Assembly (NCBI GenBank): GCA_019671135.1
Contig: JAHRHY010000002.1
Location: 3,363,501-3,427,500 of the forward strand
Direction: 5' to 3'
From: Linnemannia hyalina
Taxonomy: Eukaryota > Mortierellomycota > Mortierellomycetes > Mortierellales > Mortierellaceae
Length of the DNA stretch: 64,000 nt
The notes beneath the pieces were generated by a model. The model saw only the letters and a list, made by a program, of their open reading frames with translations, was not told where the DNA came from and searched no databases. Positions 1 through 10,628 of the stretch are shown here, piece by piece (the stretch's first letter is position 1; every line of letters begins with the position of its first letter). The translations under genes and the position numbers were made by a program.

Positions 1-2
1 AG

Positions 3-698
3 GCTCAGCACAAGATCAAGAATTTAGAGCAAGCGTTAGAGGAGGAAGCCAAGAAGGCGCGTAGTCTTCCTGGGTATGCCAATCTTGAGCGGCGTAAGGA
101 CGGATCTGTGGTAGATGATGTTGATGTGGACACTCATTTTGCGGTCCCTTCTTCCTCTGTATTATCGGCAGCGAAGGAGGCGGAGACGGAGAACGGAACG
201 ACATCGCCTGCAGAAGAAGCGCCAGTAACAGCAACGACATCGTCAACAACAAAGGAGGTAGAGTTGCAAGAAGAGATTTTGCGATTGAAGGCCCGTATCC
301 ACGCGTATGAGCAGCACTCAAAGGAGTTGTCGAACGAGCTGGTCGAGATTAAGGACAAGTCTCTGGATAAAGAGTTGCAGTGCCGCAAAGTGATTTCGAT
401 CTGCTGCAGCATCCCGCTGGAGAAGGTCGATGAGATGCTTGTGCCGCTGACACTTGCTGTAGAGAGTGATGGTGCTAGTCTGGACCTGTCGCGGGTTGCT
501 GGGTTCATGAGCAAGGTCAAGCAGCAGGATGGCATTGCATCGATCGCTGCAGCCGCTGTAGGCGGTAATGGTATTGGTAACTCCAACGGTGTGGGTGGTA
601 GTGAATCTGCTGCTCCTGTTGCAGAAGCAGCGCCAGCTGCATCTCCAGCCGTCTCGCCCGCATCTACCACCCCTTCCGCTCTCCCGGTCGTCCTTTAA
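3..698 (+). CDS. MBF/Mbp1-type cell-cycle transcription factor, C-terminal part (5' end outside window)
   Basis: The frame is open from base 3 to a TAA at 696-698, so only the last 231 residues are present. It starts in a charged helical stretch (HKIKNLEQALEEEAKKAR), then a Thr/Ser/Glu-rich linker, a second coiled-coil region, and a conserved tail with CRKVISICCSIPLEKVDEML followed by LTLAVESDGASLDLSRVAGF. That tail is characteristic of the C-terminal heterodimerisation region of fungal APSES factors of the MBF/SBF type (Mbp1, Res1/Res2, Swi6), which drive G1/S transcription. The protein ends in an Ala/Ser/Pro-rich low-complexity tail. The APSES DNA-binding domain and ankyrin repeats would lie left of the window. 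Family identity is from the tail only, so Mbp1 and Swi6 cannot be told apart. Confidence 0.72.
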   Translation, partial: AQHKIKNLEQALEEEAKKARSLPGYANLERRKDGSVVDDVDVDTHFAVPSSSVLSAAKEAETENGTTSPAEEAPVTATTSSTTKEVELQEEILRLKARIHAYEQHSKELSNELVEIKDKSLDKELQCRKVISICCSIPLEKVDEMLVPLTLAVESDGASLDLSRVAGFMSKVKQQDGIASIAAAAVGGNGIGNSNGVGGSESAAPVAEAAPAASPAVSPASTTPSALPVVL

Positions 699-1138
699 GA
701 GTCTTTTTTTTTTTTGTTTGTTATTAGTTGTTGTAATCGTTGTTGTCTCTCTTTTTGTTTACTTCTTTGTTCAATTCTGTTCTCTTGTCCTATTTATCAG
801 TTCTTCTTCTGTACTATCATTAGTTCTCCCTTAGCACCTACTTTCAACAAAAACGCACCTATTATCCCACTCATCATATAGTAAAATCTAGTTATGCCTC
901 ACAGAGTTCTTCAACCATGGACGCGCCGGTTCAAATTGCGAAGAAAAAGAAAAAGAAAAAGAAAAGGAAAAAGAAAAAAAAAAAAAGCATTTTTCAAATA
1001 TGTATGTTATTATTCTATGCGTATGAAAATTGGTATGTGTACAAAGGTGGTTGTGGAGAGACATGAAGAGACATGAAAAGACATGAAAGGGGCGTAAAAA
1101 AAATATATGCTACAGAAACATGTTTTCGAAAAAAAGTT
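699..1138. other. Intergenic, convergent 3' regions
   Basis: The 440 bases between two convergent stop codons hold a T-rich stretch after 698 and a purine run of AAAAG/AAAGA type near 940-990. No coding signal was seen. Both 3' UTRs presumably lie here. Confidence 0.6.
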
Positions 1139-4100
1139 CTATTGATAAAGGTTCCAATGGCCAGGATTGTGGTCCTGTTGATGCTTGTAAGGATGTTTCT
1201 CGGGCGGGCGGGAGAGCATGGGGATCAGGGTTCCTTCGATATCCATCATGGGCGACATGGGCCGGGTCATCGGCATTTTCGGCAACATTGTCCCGCCCGG
1301 CAGGACCACTGACGGCATAGATGTCGAGTATGGGAAGTTGGGAGGCTCGAACGTCATGTCCAGACTCCTTCCGTTCCCTTGCGCTTGCACTTCTCTGCGG
1401 TCTCTATCGCCACTACTGCTGCCGTAGTCGAATGACCCGCGTCGTGAACGGGAGCCGCCGCTTCCAGAGCCAGAGGTGAGGTAACCCGAAGAAATAGATT
1501 TGCGACGGGCGACTTCGAACCGCTTGTCTTGGGTTAGGGGGACGTCGGTCTTGTCAGTGTTTTTTGCGTGGCCTCGGGAGGGAACTTGTTTTAAGAAGGG
1601 GAGGACTGGGCGGGCGTCAAAGAGTTTGTCGCCGAGTTTTATCTTGATTTTATCGGAGACAAAGTTGGAGGCCATTTTGCGGATGAATTTTCCTGATAGT
1701 TTCTATTTGGAATAGTTGAAGTAGCAGAAAAAAAAAGGGGGGAAGGATGAGTATATGACTGGAAAGAACAGCAGCATCGCTTAAAACGAAAAAAGGGGGT
1801 GATAAAAAAAACCCCCCGTCTTTAACGGAACAACAACGAAACAAAAAAAAAATGAAACATACTCGGTTGAAGAGGAGCTGATCCTGTTGCTGAGACGCGA
1901 TAACGGCAGCTTTGGCGGCCGGCCCACGACGCTCGAATTGGATGCGAAAGAGGGCCTCGATATCGGTTGCAGAGTTTGAGGGGAGGTCATAGAGGAGCGA
2001 GGCGAGACTGATCGAGTCCAGGACCGCTTGTGTCGTTCCGTGGCCTGATGATGGTAAGAGCTGTTTGTTGTGTAGGAAGGGACGTTGTGGAGTACGGTTA
2101 GTGATGGCGAAGCTTTTTCGTTAGGATAGACAACGGAGAAAGCTAAAAATCTGGCGTCTGGAGATGAAATCATAGAGCACGTACCTTGTGGCAAGCTAAT
2201 TGGTGAAATGGGAAAGAGAAAGGAAAGCGCCAGGAGTTAGAAACGGCTTTACTCATCAACTTTACATTCAAAGACCACGCAGAAAATAAAAAAATAAAAA
2301 AACATACAATCACCAAGGAGGATGGTCCGGCCAAAATGCCAGGTATTATAAAACTTCTCCTCAACAACACACATGGTCACATTCTTTCTCGAAGTCATAT
2401 CGATCATATCCCCAAACGTTCCGCCAAACGGACTAGCCTGCTCCCGGATCGACTCATCAATCCCATATTGGGTATCCAAACTCGACCATGTCCGGTCATT
2501 CGGGAGGTCCTTCAACTTCAGTGGTGGGGTAAGGATGTTGCTGTTGGCGGATACTAGGACTGGAGGGTACTTTTGGAAATTGGTTTGGGAGCTGTTGGAG
2601 CTGGAGGTGGAGATTTTGGAGAGACGGCCGAAGGATTGGCGCTTTTTGAGGTCGAGGTGGTTGTTGGTGCCGACGGCGAGAGCAGAGGTGGTGATGTTGG
2701 AACTGGACGATATGCCATTGTCGCTCCCTCCGCCTCCGTTGTTGTATATATGTACATTACTGCTGTAGCCGCCATGGATCGACGACGAAGAGTTGGACGA
2801 AGGTGGGCTGTACGAAGTTCCTGAAAGGCTTGAGAACTGTCTATGTCCTGGGCTTGCGCTTTCGTGTGTTGATGATAGTGAATGGGTCATGTCAAAGGAT
2901 GATGATGTGGTGGTGTCTGTTGTTGCTTCCCGAAGATGGTTTAGTCCATTTGACTTCGATTCCTCTTTCTTCTTTTTGGTTTTGCTGGGTTGGTTGGCTG
3001 ACGGCATGGGTGATGTGATGCCCCATCCAAACCTCCTTCCTTCCATTGGAATCCACCACGTCTAATAGTCCCATGTACATAAAGACGATTAGCGCATGCT
3101 TTGACAACAAAGATCGACATTCGTGAACATTATTAAGGTTCCTTACCATGCAGTTGGAGTCGCGGGGCATAACTAGGATGAGCTCACACTCCTTAGACGC
3201 GAGGATAGGGTATTCCTTCATCGAGAGCGGCTCTGTAACCCCCACAATACACCTCTGATCCAGCTTTGGCAACGCATAGTCCTGAGGGTGAAACACCTTC
3301 TTTGTCCGTTTCTTGATCTCGGTATACATGGCTTTCCGAATCGGCGATGAACCGCCATCAGCCGCGACCAATATATCGCCATTGTAAGTCGACCCGTCCT
3401 CACACTGGACTTTGACCCCTTCGCTGCTTTGTACTGTCGAGGCGACCCGTTTGGCAAAGAGGATCTTGTAAGCTGGGATGCGGGATAGCAGGACGCTGTA
3501 GAGCTTTGCACGGAATATCGTCAAGGTGTCGTAGCCGTACCTAATAGCACATACAAATGTATCATTCGACACCGAAAAAGAAAGAAAAATGGGTTAGTAT
3601 GTCTGAGGGACGGGGTTCCAACCTATGGCTGTTGTACGTTCTCGTACATATCCAAGAAAAAAAAGAAAAAAAAATACAGCCCCACACACATCGCTTCGAT
3701 GTTTTTTCCTTCTCGTCCTTGTATTTTGGGTTCCTCTCTGCCTCCTTTTTGTTTCTCCAATGGGTATGTATGTACAGTATTGGGAGTTGAGACAGAAAGA
3801 CAGAGGTACATGCATGCATATCCTGCCTGCCACCAATGCAGGCTCATTTTTCATCAATAGGGTAAAGAAAAATGGACCATGCAAGATACATAGATTGGAG
3901 AACGATGTGTGGATGTGGAGGAGGAATGGAGAGCATGCAATTTCAATAATGCCCATGGACCAATCCGACCAACCATTCATTTGACCGTTCGATTGGGTCT
4001 AAAGAAAACAACAATCTCACACGCACCCTTCAAAAAAGGTACGTATCCCCCGTTCAAAAATCAACACAACACAGTGGACCCTCGTCCATTGTCTTTTCCC

Positions 4101-4977
4101 TTGTTGTAAACGTCAATGGGGTGTACATGTGAAGTGGAGAATGAAGAGTGGAGTGGGTAATGTCCAGGGCAGAAGACTCCAGGTACATTTGTGCATGTAT
4201 AATATATGAGGGTGGTGCGAAATAGATATTAATGGTGTGAATGAATGTTGGGAAGTGTAGACGAATCACCCTGCTCTCAATAATTGCTTTAGGTCAATTC
4301 CCTTCTTTGCGAAAACCCACCTTTCTATCCCATGGATACATGGACCTTTTTCACTGTCTGCCAATCGGTTTAAAAGCGAGCACACAAACAAACCCACGCA
4401 AACGTTTTGATTGTAGTTGCTCGCGCTCTCTCTTTTGCCCTTGTTCGTTTTTTCTTACTACAGTCCTCCATCTCCTCAGGCCGCTTATTCCCATACACAC
4501 AGACAATTCAAAACGCTTGTGGTTTCTTGCTCATTTTCCCACTGTTCATTCTCAACATCCTCTTCTTCCCTCCCCCCTTTCCTTCCACACCTTCCTATGG
4601 TTTTTTTCCCATAAGGTCAACGCCCCTACCAACTCCGTCTCAATAAATTAGCGTGAAGAACCATTCGTTGTTTCTGAAAAAAGTTACCTTTCTTTGGCGT
4701 AGTCGACGTTAATACGACAAATCTTGTTGAGTTTGTGGTCCATAAGAGTGACACCCGTCATAAAGTTTGCGTGTCGGATCAAGTCTTCCAGCAAACCCAA
4801 TTGCTCAAACGCTCGTAGGACAGGGGGTCCCAGATAGACGACTGCCCCAAGCGGCCGAACTTCGCCTGCTGCTTCGAGGATGATGTAGTCGATCCCTGCT
4901 CGTTCGAGCATGACTCCTAGCGAGAGACCTGCTATCCCGCCGCCTGCGATTATCACCTTGAACTGCGCTGGTGGCAT
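1139..4977 (-). CDS. FAD-dependent monooxygenase (group A flavoprotein hydroxylase type), six exons
   Basis: Six exons join in phase: 4977-4688, 3540-3147, 3061-2308, 2195-2185, 2060-1863, 1702-1139, giving about 736 residues. Exon 1 carries the FAD-binding GxGxxG region (IIAGGGIAGLSLGVMLERAG) and an acidic strand end (IILEA). Exon 2 has ILVAADGGSSPIR, the NAD(P)H/FAD 'DG' region. Exon 3 ends with HFGRTILLGD. An 11-base exon then supplies S-C-H-K, completing the GD(A/S)xHK flavin motif, and exon 5 continues LLPSSGHGTTQAVLDSI. The last exon has the usual C-terminal RP..FL pattern and a Ser/Gly-rich tail. Exon 3 contains an unusual insertion of roughly 150 Ser/Asn/Gly-rich residues. Intron 1 is 1147 bases, far longer than the others. 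The substrate cannot be read from sequence; the fold resembles zeaxanthin-epoxidase and salicylate-hydroxylase-like enzymes. It is a distant paralogue of the gene at 16254-18440. Confidence 0.85.
2185..2195 (-). other. 11-base micro-exon encoding the flavin motif
   Basis: On the minus strand the exon is CTTGCCACAAG, flanked by AATTAG upstream and GTACGTG downstream. Joined to the T left by the previous exon it gives TCT TGC CAC AAG (S-C-H-K). The next exon starts CTC TTA CCA, continuing the family motif. Without it the protein would lose both the conserved HK and the reading frame. Confidence 0.85.
3541..4687 (-). other. Long first intron of the FAD monooxygenase
   Basis: The donor (GTAACT) follows AAAGAAAG at 4688 and the acceptor TTAG precedes 3540. 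AG+G forms an Arg codon, so phase is kept. The 1147 bases contain several open stretches on both strands, but none shows a conserved pattern. C/T-rich and A-rich tracts occur at 3650-3680 and 4430-4620. No RNA gene was recognised. Confidence 0.6.
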
Positions 4978-7179
4978 TGCTGGTGTTCGTTGGTGATTTT
5001 TTTAGGCTATGTGGTGGTAGGAGTTGGATTGTAGGGAGAGGGTGAGAAGGAGGAAAGGGTAGGGAGGAGAGGGTGAGAGAGTATATTGCCGTGTTTCCTA
5101 TTTAGTGTCGCTTTTGTCGACGAGTGGGTTGGTGAGGGGAGGAAGTATTGAGGAGAAAAAAAGGCAAGGGAGAGGAGGGAGTGTCGACGAGAAGGAAAAA
5201 GGAATGGTCGAGTCGAGGATAATATATAATGATAGATACAAATTAACGGCGGAGAGGGGAACGGGTTATGAAATGAATAGAAATGGGACTAAGAGTTATA
5301 GCTGAGAGTAGAGTATGGACAGTGAAGGGAAGAGTGAATGAAGGAGAGAAGGAGCAATGGTTGAGGATGAAAGCGAAGAGCGGAAAGTGAATGAATGCAA
5401 GTGAACGTGAATGAATGAACGAATGGATGAAGAAAAAAAAAAAAAAAAGAAACAAGAACAGATGAGACGAGCAAGGCTGTTCAGGGGTAACGTAAAGAAA
5501 GAAGAGGGAGAAAGAGAAAAGGAAAGAAAAGAAAGACATACAAAGTTGAAAAGTGGACCTGTTGCTGGAACGGAACTGAAACTGATTCACATACAGTCGT
5601 ACCTCATATCTGATAACAAGTGGATGTCACCATCGCAATCATCATCAGGTGCAAGTGTCCCCTGCAAGCATGGCGTTTGGATTCATCGTTCGTTTTGTCG
5701 TCCTCAGTTGCTGTCGTCAATGCTCTCTCTCTCCCCCTTTTTTTTGTTTTTTTGGTTGTTCATATTCCCTCTCTATTTTTTTGCTCTCTTTCTTTTCCTC
5801 TCATTACTGGCTTTCTTTCCCCTTCCTTTTTCATGTGCTAGTCCCGTAATGAAGGGGGAGAGTACCAGACAAAAGTACCTCTAAACAGCCTTTAGGGTTG
5901 ATGGAACATGTTCTCCATCTCCCCTTCACAACAACAATTGGCATTCCCTTCTTGCCATCTCTCAGAAACCTTGCCCCGCACCGCTGAGCTACAATTTAGA
6001 CCTACATGCAGCTGGGGTAAGCATCTCGTCCCCGTTTATTCTCTCTCACAGCACCGTATTATTACGTCTGTACGTATTGTACCCATTCTGGTACCCATTG
6101 GTGCGACATCATACCCACTTTTTAACACTCAGCTGAACAACGTTGCTCCATACCAAATTCCACGTCTACCTCTTGTCTCCTTTCTATCGGCTGGCTGTTG
6201 TTGGATCGCATTGTTAATTTGTGCAAATTGCATCATTCCTTTCTTTTCCCTTCCCAGTTCTCTGTCTCATAAACATCCGAGCGACCAAAAAAGACCCTTG
6301 CGTCTATCATTGTTTCCCTTGTGTTTGGTTTACTTGATTGCATTGGTGCGGGTACACGCAACGAGTAGAACAACAACAACGTGTTATGCACCCCCTGACA
6401 ACACAACGTCCTACCCCCCCTCCCCCCTTTTGGCTTTGTGTCGTCTTTGTTACTCTGATTGTTTAATGTGGTTTAGTGTGGAGGCGGGCGAATAATTAAG
6501 TCTTTTTTCGCTTTCAAAAAGTAAGTAGTTGACAGGTCCTTCGCTTTCGTTTCCGTACACGTAGGTTGATTATTTTTTCTTGGTTCATGCGCAGCCTTTG
6601 CGAAAATCTTCTTTTGTTAAAGTTTCCCGATAGTTGGTTATTACTATTTTGACCACCATGATGGAGGATGCTGATGGTGAGTGGTTTGTGTGTGCCGCTG
6701 GAATTTAGATTTGGGGGGGGGGGTCGAGGGGAACCGGTTATGCTTTTCGTGGTTTAGTTCAGCTTGGGTTGTGCGGAATTCTTGGGATTTGTTGTTGTTG
6801 CTTGGTTGTGTTGTACTGCGTGCTCGGATGTTTGCTAGAAATGAAAAATCATTTCAGCGAAGAAAATCGAGAGAGAGTTGATAGGCACGGACAAAAGGAA
6901 CAAACCCTCCCCCCCCCCCCCCCCTCCACTAACAGGCTGAAGCATAGCTCAGAAAATATAAAATGATCGAGGCTGGAGAAAAAAAAGAGAATGAGAGTAC
7001 AGGAGCAATTGAACCAAAGGTAACCTTTTTTTTTTGTAAGATGAAGAGTAATATTTTTATTAGGAACTAAAGGATTATGGTTCGCCACAAAGTCAGGCCT
7101 AATGAACATCGAGTGCTATGCGTGGTCGGTGTATACTACAAAGGAGAATAGCATGTGAGCAAAAAAAAATAGAAAAACA
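4978..7179. other. Intergenic region with low-complexity tracts
   Basis: The 5' flank of the FAD monooxygenase is purine-rich on the plus strand (about 5030-5570). Further right are a C/T-rich stretch (5720-5850), a G run near 6710-6722 and a C run near 6910-6926. Open frames such as 5908-6495 have C/T-driven composition and no recognisable domain. No gene is supported. Confidence 0.5.
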
Positions 7180-7770
7180 GACGTCGATTGAACCATCGGA
7201 CTGCTCCAGGGTGGTTGGTGCGCTCTATCTGCCCATTAGTCTGTGGATGAAACGCAGTGGATAGATTTTGGGCGACACCAAGGAACTTCATCATCGATCG
7301 GGTAAAGAGGGCGGTGAAAGTAAGGCTGTAATCGGAGACAATATTGGAGAGACCATGGGTCGAAAAGAATGCTTGGGGAAGAGGGGAACTGAAAAGTACA
7401 GGGAAAAATGGAGACGGGAAAGAACAGTGATTTTATTCAATTTGGCGAAGACAGGATTCTTTTCGTGATCCAGTGGAACCATATTTGATTCTCAGTTCGT
7501 CAATTAAAAATGACTGCTGCTTAATTGCAGTACCTAACCTCAACAAGACAGTACTCTCGGCGTTGACATTATCAGTATTGGAGATGAAGCGTGCCACCTT
7601 GGTCAGGCGGTCAGACGGCGAGAACAGCGATAAGCCCGTTAGACTCAGGCAACTGCACGATAAAGCCCATTGAGATTGGGACCATGGTGTTTGAGGGACC
7701 GGTGGAGACTGTAGCAGACCATTGGGCACACGTGCGGCCGGTTCTATCAAAAAGACGGTCTCGGTGTAGT
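7180..7770 (-). pseudogene. Ty3/gypsy integrase core remnant, frameshifted
   Basis: On the minus strand three pieces in different frames follow the order of a retrotransposon integrase: a stretch with MGFIVQLPESNGLIAVLAV (about 7690-7612), then DRLTKVARFISNTDNVNAES (about 7620-7545), then LGVAQNLSTAFHPQTNGQIE with RTNHPGA after it (about 7290-7195). The FHPQTNGQIER block is a hallmark of Ty3/gypsy integrases. The position usually held by the first catalytic Asp reads Gly (MGFI instead of MDFI), and frameshifts separate the blocks. It is therefore a dead copy, part of the same decayed element as the reverse-transcriptase piece at 10230-10628. Confidence 0.75.
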
Positions 7771-7899
7771 GGACGAGGGTGGATTGTTCCGGAGGGGAGT
7801 CTCTGGAGGGAGGAGAACGAGACTTCGGAGAGGCAGCGGAGGAGGGGAAGGGGCAGACAGGGAGGCTGCCGCAGGTGAGGTGTAGGGAGGCCTTTCAAC

Positions 7900-8533
7900 T
7901 CCAAATTATAATATGGTGTTTGTTACATCTCTGCAGATCAACCATGTCAAACAACCACTGTAACATTCCTCGCGTAATTATCCCATCACATTCTCCAAAC
8001 AACAAAGCCCTCTTAGTTTCGGCAAACCAATATCTTGTAAGTCTCCATCTACTATGCGGCCCCTCCATGTGCAAAGGGTATAAAAAAGCATATAAAAATA
8101 TCCAAAGCCCAAGAAATGCAGTGTAGACTTCCATAGCTAATATATTTCTTCACAGTTGGCAACAGAACATAGGATAAAATAGCAACAGACAGCACAGGAT
8201 TTTTTAAAATGTAATATCTCCTGTATTCACGACAAAGATACAGTTAAGAGTACAAGTACCTCAAATGATCACATACAAGAACCACTCCGGCGAATCTTGC
8301 ATTGAGGGTTACAGTTTAATAGTAGATGGACACATTCAAGAGATTTGTGTGCGAAAAAATAAGAAGACTTGGTTGTTTGGAGAATAGGTTGGTGTTTAGT
8401 AGGATAATTACATAAAGAATGTTACAGTGGTTGTTTTACATGCTTGATACCATACATACATTCTTATCTAATGGTCGCTGTCGATATCAGAAAGATCTGC
8501 AGAGATGTAACAAACACCATATGATAATTTGGA
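7900..8533. mobile_element. Foldback/MITE-like element with long inverted arms
   Basis: The left arm (about 7900-8055) starts TCCAAATTATAATATGGTGT and the right arm (about 8319-8533) ends with its near-complement, ACACCATATGATAATTTGGA. Matching blocks continue inward in order: GTTTGTTACATCTCTGCAGATC, CAACCACTGTAACATTC, TAATTATCC, and CCATCTACTAT against ATAGTAGATGG. The right arm carries an extra block of about 45 bases near 8450-8495. No transposase is encoded. A target-site duplication was not clear. It lies between the integrase and reverse-transcriptase remnants, so it probably inserted into the older retroelement. Confidence 0.75.
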
Positions 8534-10229
8534 CTCCTTACGAACGAACAAGTGCCTCCGGAATAAAGCGTTTCGTGGGAGTAAAGACATTGCCGATGAA
8601 TGCAACTTAGAGGGATATTGAATCGAAAGCCGTTGAAATGGCCCAAGACCCGCTCTTGTCCGTCCCCGGGAAGGCCGTGGAAGATGATGTCCACCAACTT
8701 CTGCCCCATTCCTTCCCGGTAAGAGGATTCTCACCATGCTGAGAAATAGCGTGCCGAGAATCTAGACTAGAACAAGGCAGAGTCGACCTTTTCTTAGGCA
8801 GGATCAGAGAGAGAGGTGGGGGAAGAGAACAAAGGGAATAGGGAGTCGGATATGGGTTTTTTCAAAGTATTATTCAAGTTACTAGGTAAAGATCAAACTA
8901 TTTGGGGTGCTACGGGATATATATATATATATGTGTGTTTGTGAGCAATGCTAATTAATTGTCTTGGGCTCAGTCAACTGCGCCCAAGGATCAACTGATC
9001 GTGCCAAAGGTCGACCGATCATGCCAAGAGTCGACTCATCATAGTGCGGTGAGGAATCCAACATAACGGTTTCTATCTATTAGTCTGAGGCTACAATAGA
9101 ACAAGAACTGAAACGCAGTGAGGGAGAGCTGAAGGATGTTCAGAAGCACTTACCGGCTGGAGAAAGGGGTGACAACTATCCTGAAGGACTAAAGGGACGG
9201 AAAGGGGTGCTGTCTACAGTGTTCTATTACTGATCTGAAGATAGAAAAAGTGGACGAAGGCCAAAGAAAGTGGGGGATCTCTATTAGCCAAATGGACCGC
9301 GAGCTAGGACTATATCCGTGAGGATGAACTGGGAGGGGACCAAGGAGACCTCATATATGAAGCCCTGGAGGGGTTGGAGTGCTGACAGTGAAGTAGAACC
9401 AGTGGTATTGGTGGTGTTGGTGGTGTAGGTGGTGCTACTTCATCCATCGAAAGGGTTGGCTATGTACCTCAGTTCGCCGTTAAACGCTAGATCGGCGAGT
9501 TCCAATGCTGGTGGGCGGATCAGAGACTGGCGAAATCGTGGGCAGGGCGAATAGTAGATCTCTATGAGATCAAGGGTGGCACAACAACGTCAAGAAGTCG
9601 ATGGATTAGGGTCGATCCATTATTGTGGTAGGGGATTGTTGGGAGGACTTTAGGCACAAGGTTAGGGTAGGGCCATCTGAGCGGTACCTGTCGAGGTGTG
9701 GTTAATATCCTGCGCAATCGAACAGAAACACAATGTTGATAGATCAAATAAAACGTAGAAAGAAGCAGAAGGAGCTCGAAAGCCTTTCATTATTTTTATA
9801 GTCCTAAATTGAATCAGACTACCCTTAAAGAAGCTAGACTAAACTACTGTTGCGAAATCTGGGGCTCGATACTGTTACTTAGGGGAGAGGATGGAAGGCC
9901 AGAGTTGTAGGACCGCTGTAAAGTCCTCAGTTGGTACGGGGGAGGGTTGTAGGTTGGAGGGGGGGGAAGTGATAATAGCGTCCTAAAAGAATCACACGAA
10001 ACGATACACTGCAGCGCGCCAGCGAAACTCTTGTCAATACTGCTCTCGTCCAAGAAGTGATGTTTAAAAGGACAAAGAGCAGACAAGAGGGCTCGGCGCA
10101 CTACTAATAAATGTCTACTAAAGAATATGACTGCTAACCTAAGGCATCGCCGCCACTGCCTAGCCACCACATCTTTTTGCAACAACACTACCAAAAATGT
10201 GTTGTTCCAAGCGATCCCCATCTACATCA
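8534..10229. other. Retroelement debris without intact genes
   Basis: No open frame has a recognisable domain. The stretch holds an AT dinucleotide run near 8919-8932, three tandem 20-base units at 8981-9040, and a GGTGGT-type microsatellite near 9410-9436. It sits between two pieces of a Ty3-type pol and is probably decayed element sequence, although the missing reverse-transcriptase and RNase H parts were not found. Confidence 0.4.
8981..9040. repeat. Three tandem degenerate 20-base units
   Basis: The units are CGCCCAAGGATCAACTGATC (8981-9000), GTGCCAAAGGTCGACCGATC (9001-9020) and ATGCCAAGAGTCGACTCATC (9021-9040). They share GCCAARG-TC-AC--ATC. Confidence 0.7.
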
Positions 10230-10628
10230 CTACAATAGGGAACGACACGACAGGCAGCGATTTGGTGTGGCGACCTTGTTTAAGCCGCGATAGTCGACGC
10301 AGAGACGAAGAGAGTCGTCTTTCTTCTTGACAAATAGAATAGGGGCACCGGCGGGAGATTCTGACCGGCGAATAAAGGCTTTAGCAAGGTTCTCTATGAT
10401 ATACTCATGTAAGGCTTTAAGCTCGGTCTGGGACAGGTTGTAAACGGGACCAAAAGGAACTGTTGCTCCTTCAATGATAGGGATAGCATGGTCGTAGGAT
10501 CGATGAGACGGAAGTTGATCGGCTTGCATCTTGGATAACCTCGAGCGGATAGGACTTGGATGGCTTCGGAATCCCGAACCGTAGAATGCCGTTGTCCAAC
10601 GACAGTTTCTTGTCGTCAAGTACCGCAA
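10230..10628 (-). pseudogene. Ty3/gypsy reverse-transcriptase N-terminal remnant
   Basis: The minus-strand frame reads a typical Ty3 start of reverse transcriptase: [20 protein letters not shown], then Y(N)[37 protein letters not shown] and [10 protein letters not shown]. The palm motifs that should follow (the DLR block and Y/F-x-DD) are absent; the frame ends in TAG about ten codons after the RGLNK block. Only some 130 residues survive, so it cannot encode an active enzyme. Orientation and family match the integrase remnant at 7180-7770. Confidence 0.85.

Noticed and set aside
3594..3984. Overlapping open frames on both strands inside intron 1 of the first FAD monooxygenase
   Set aside because: Low-complexity translations, mutually overlapping, and the surrounding splice sites join the host gene in phase.
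5908..6495. 195-codon plus-strand open frame
   Set aside because: Composition follows the C/T-rich DNA; no domain, no splice partner, no start context.
7268..7878. Plus-strand open frames across the integrase remnant
   Set aside because: They are antisense to recognisable integrase blocks on the minus strand.
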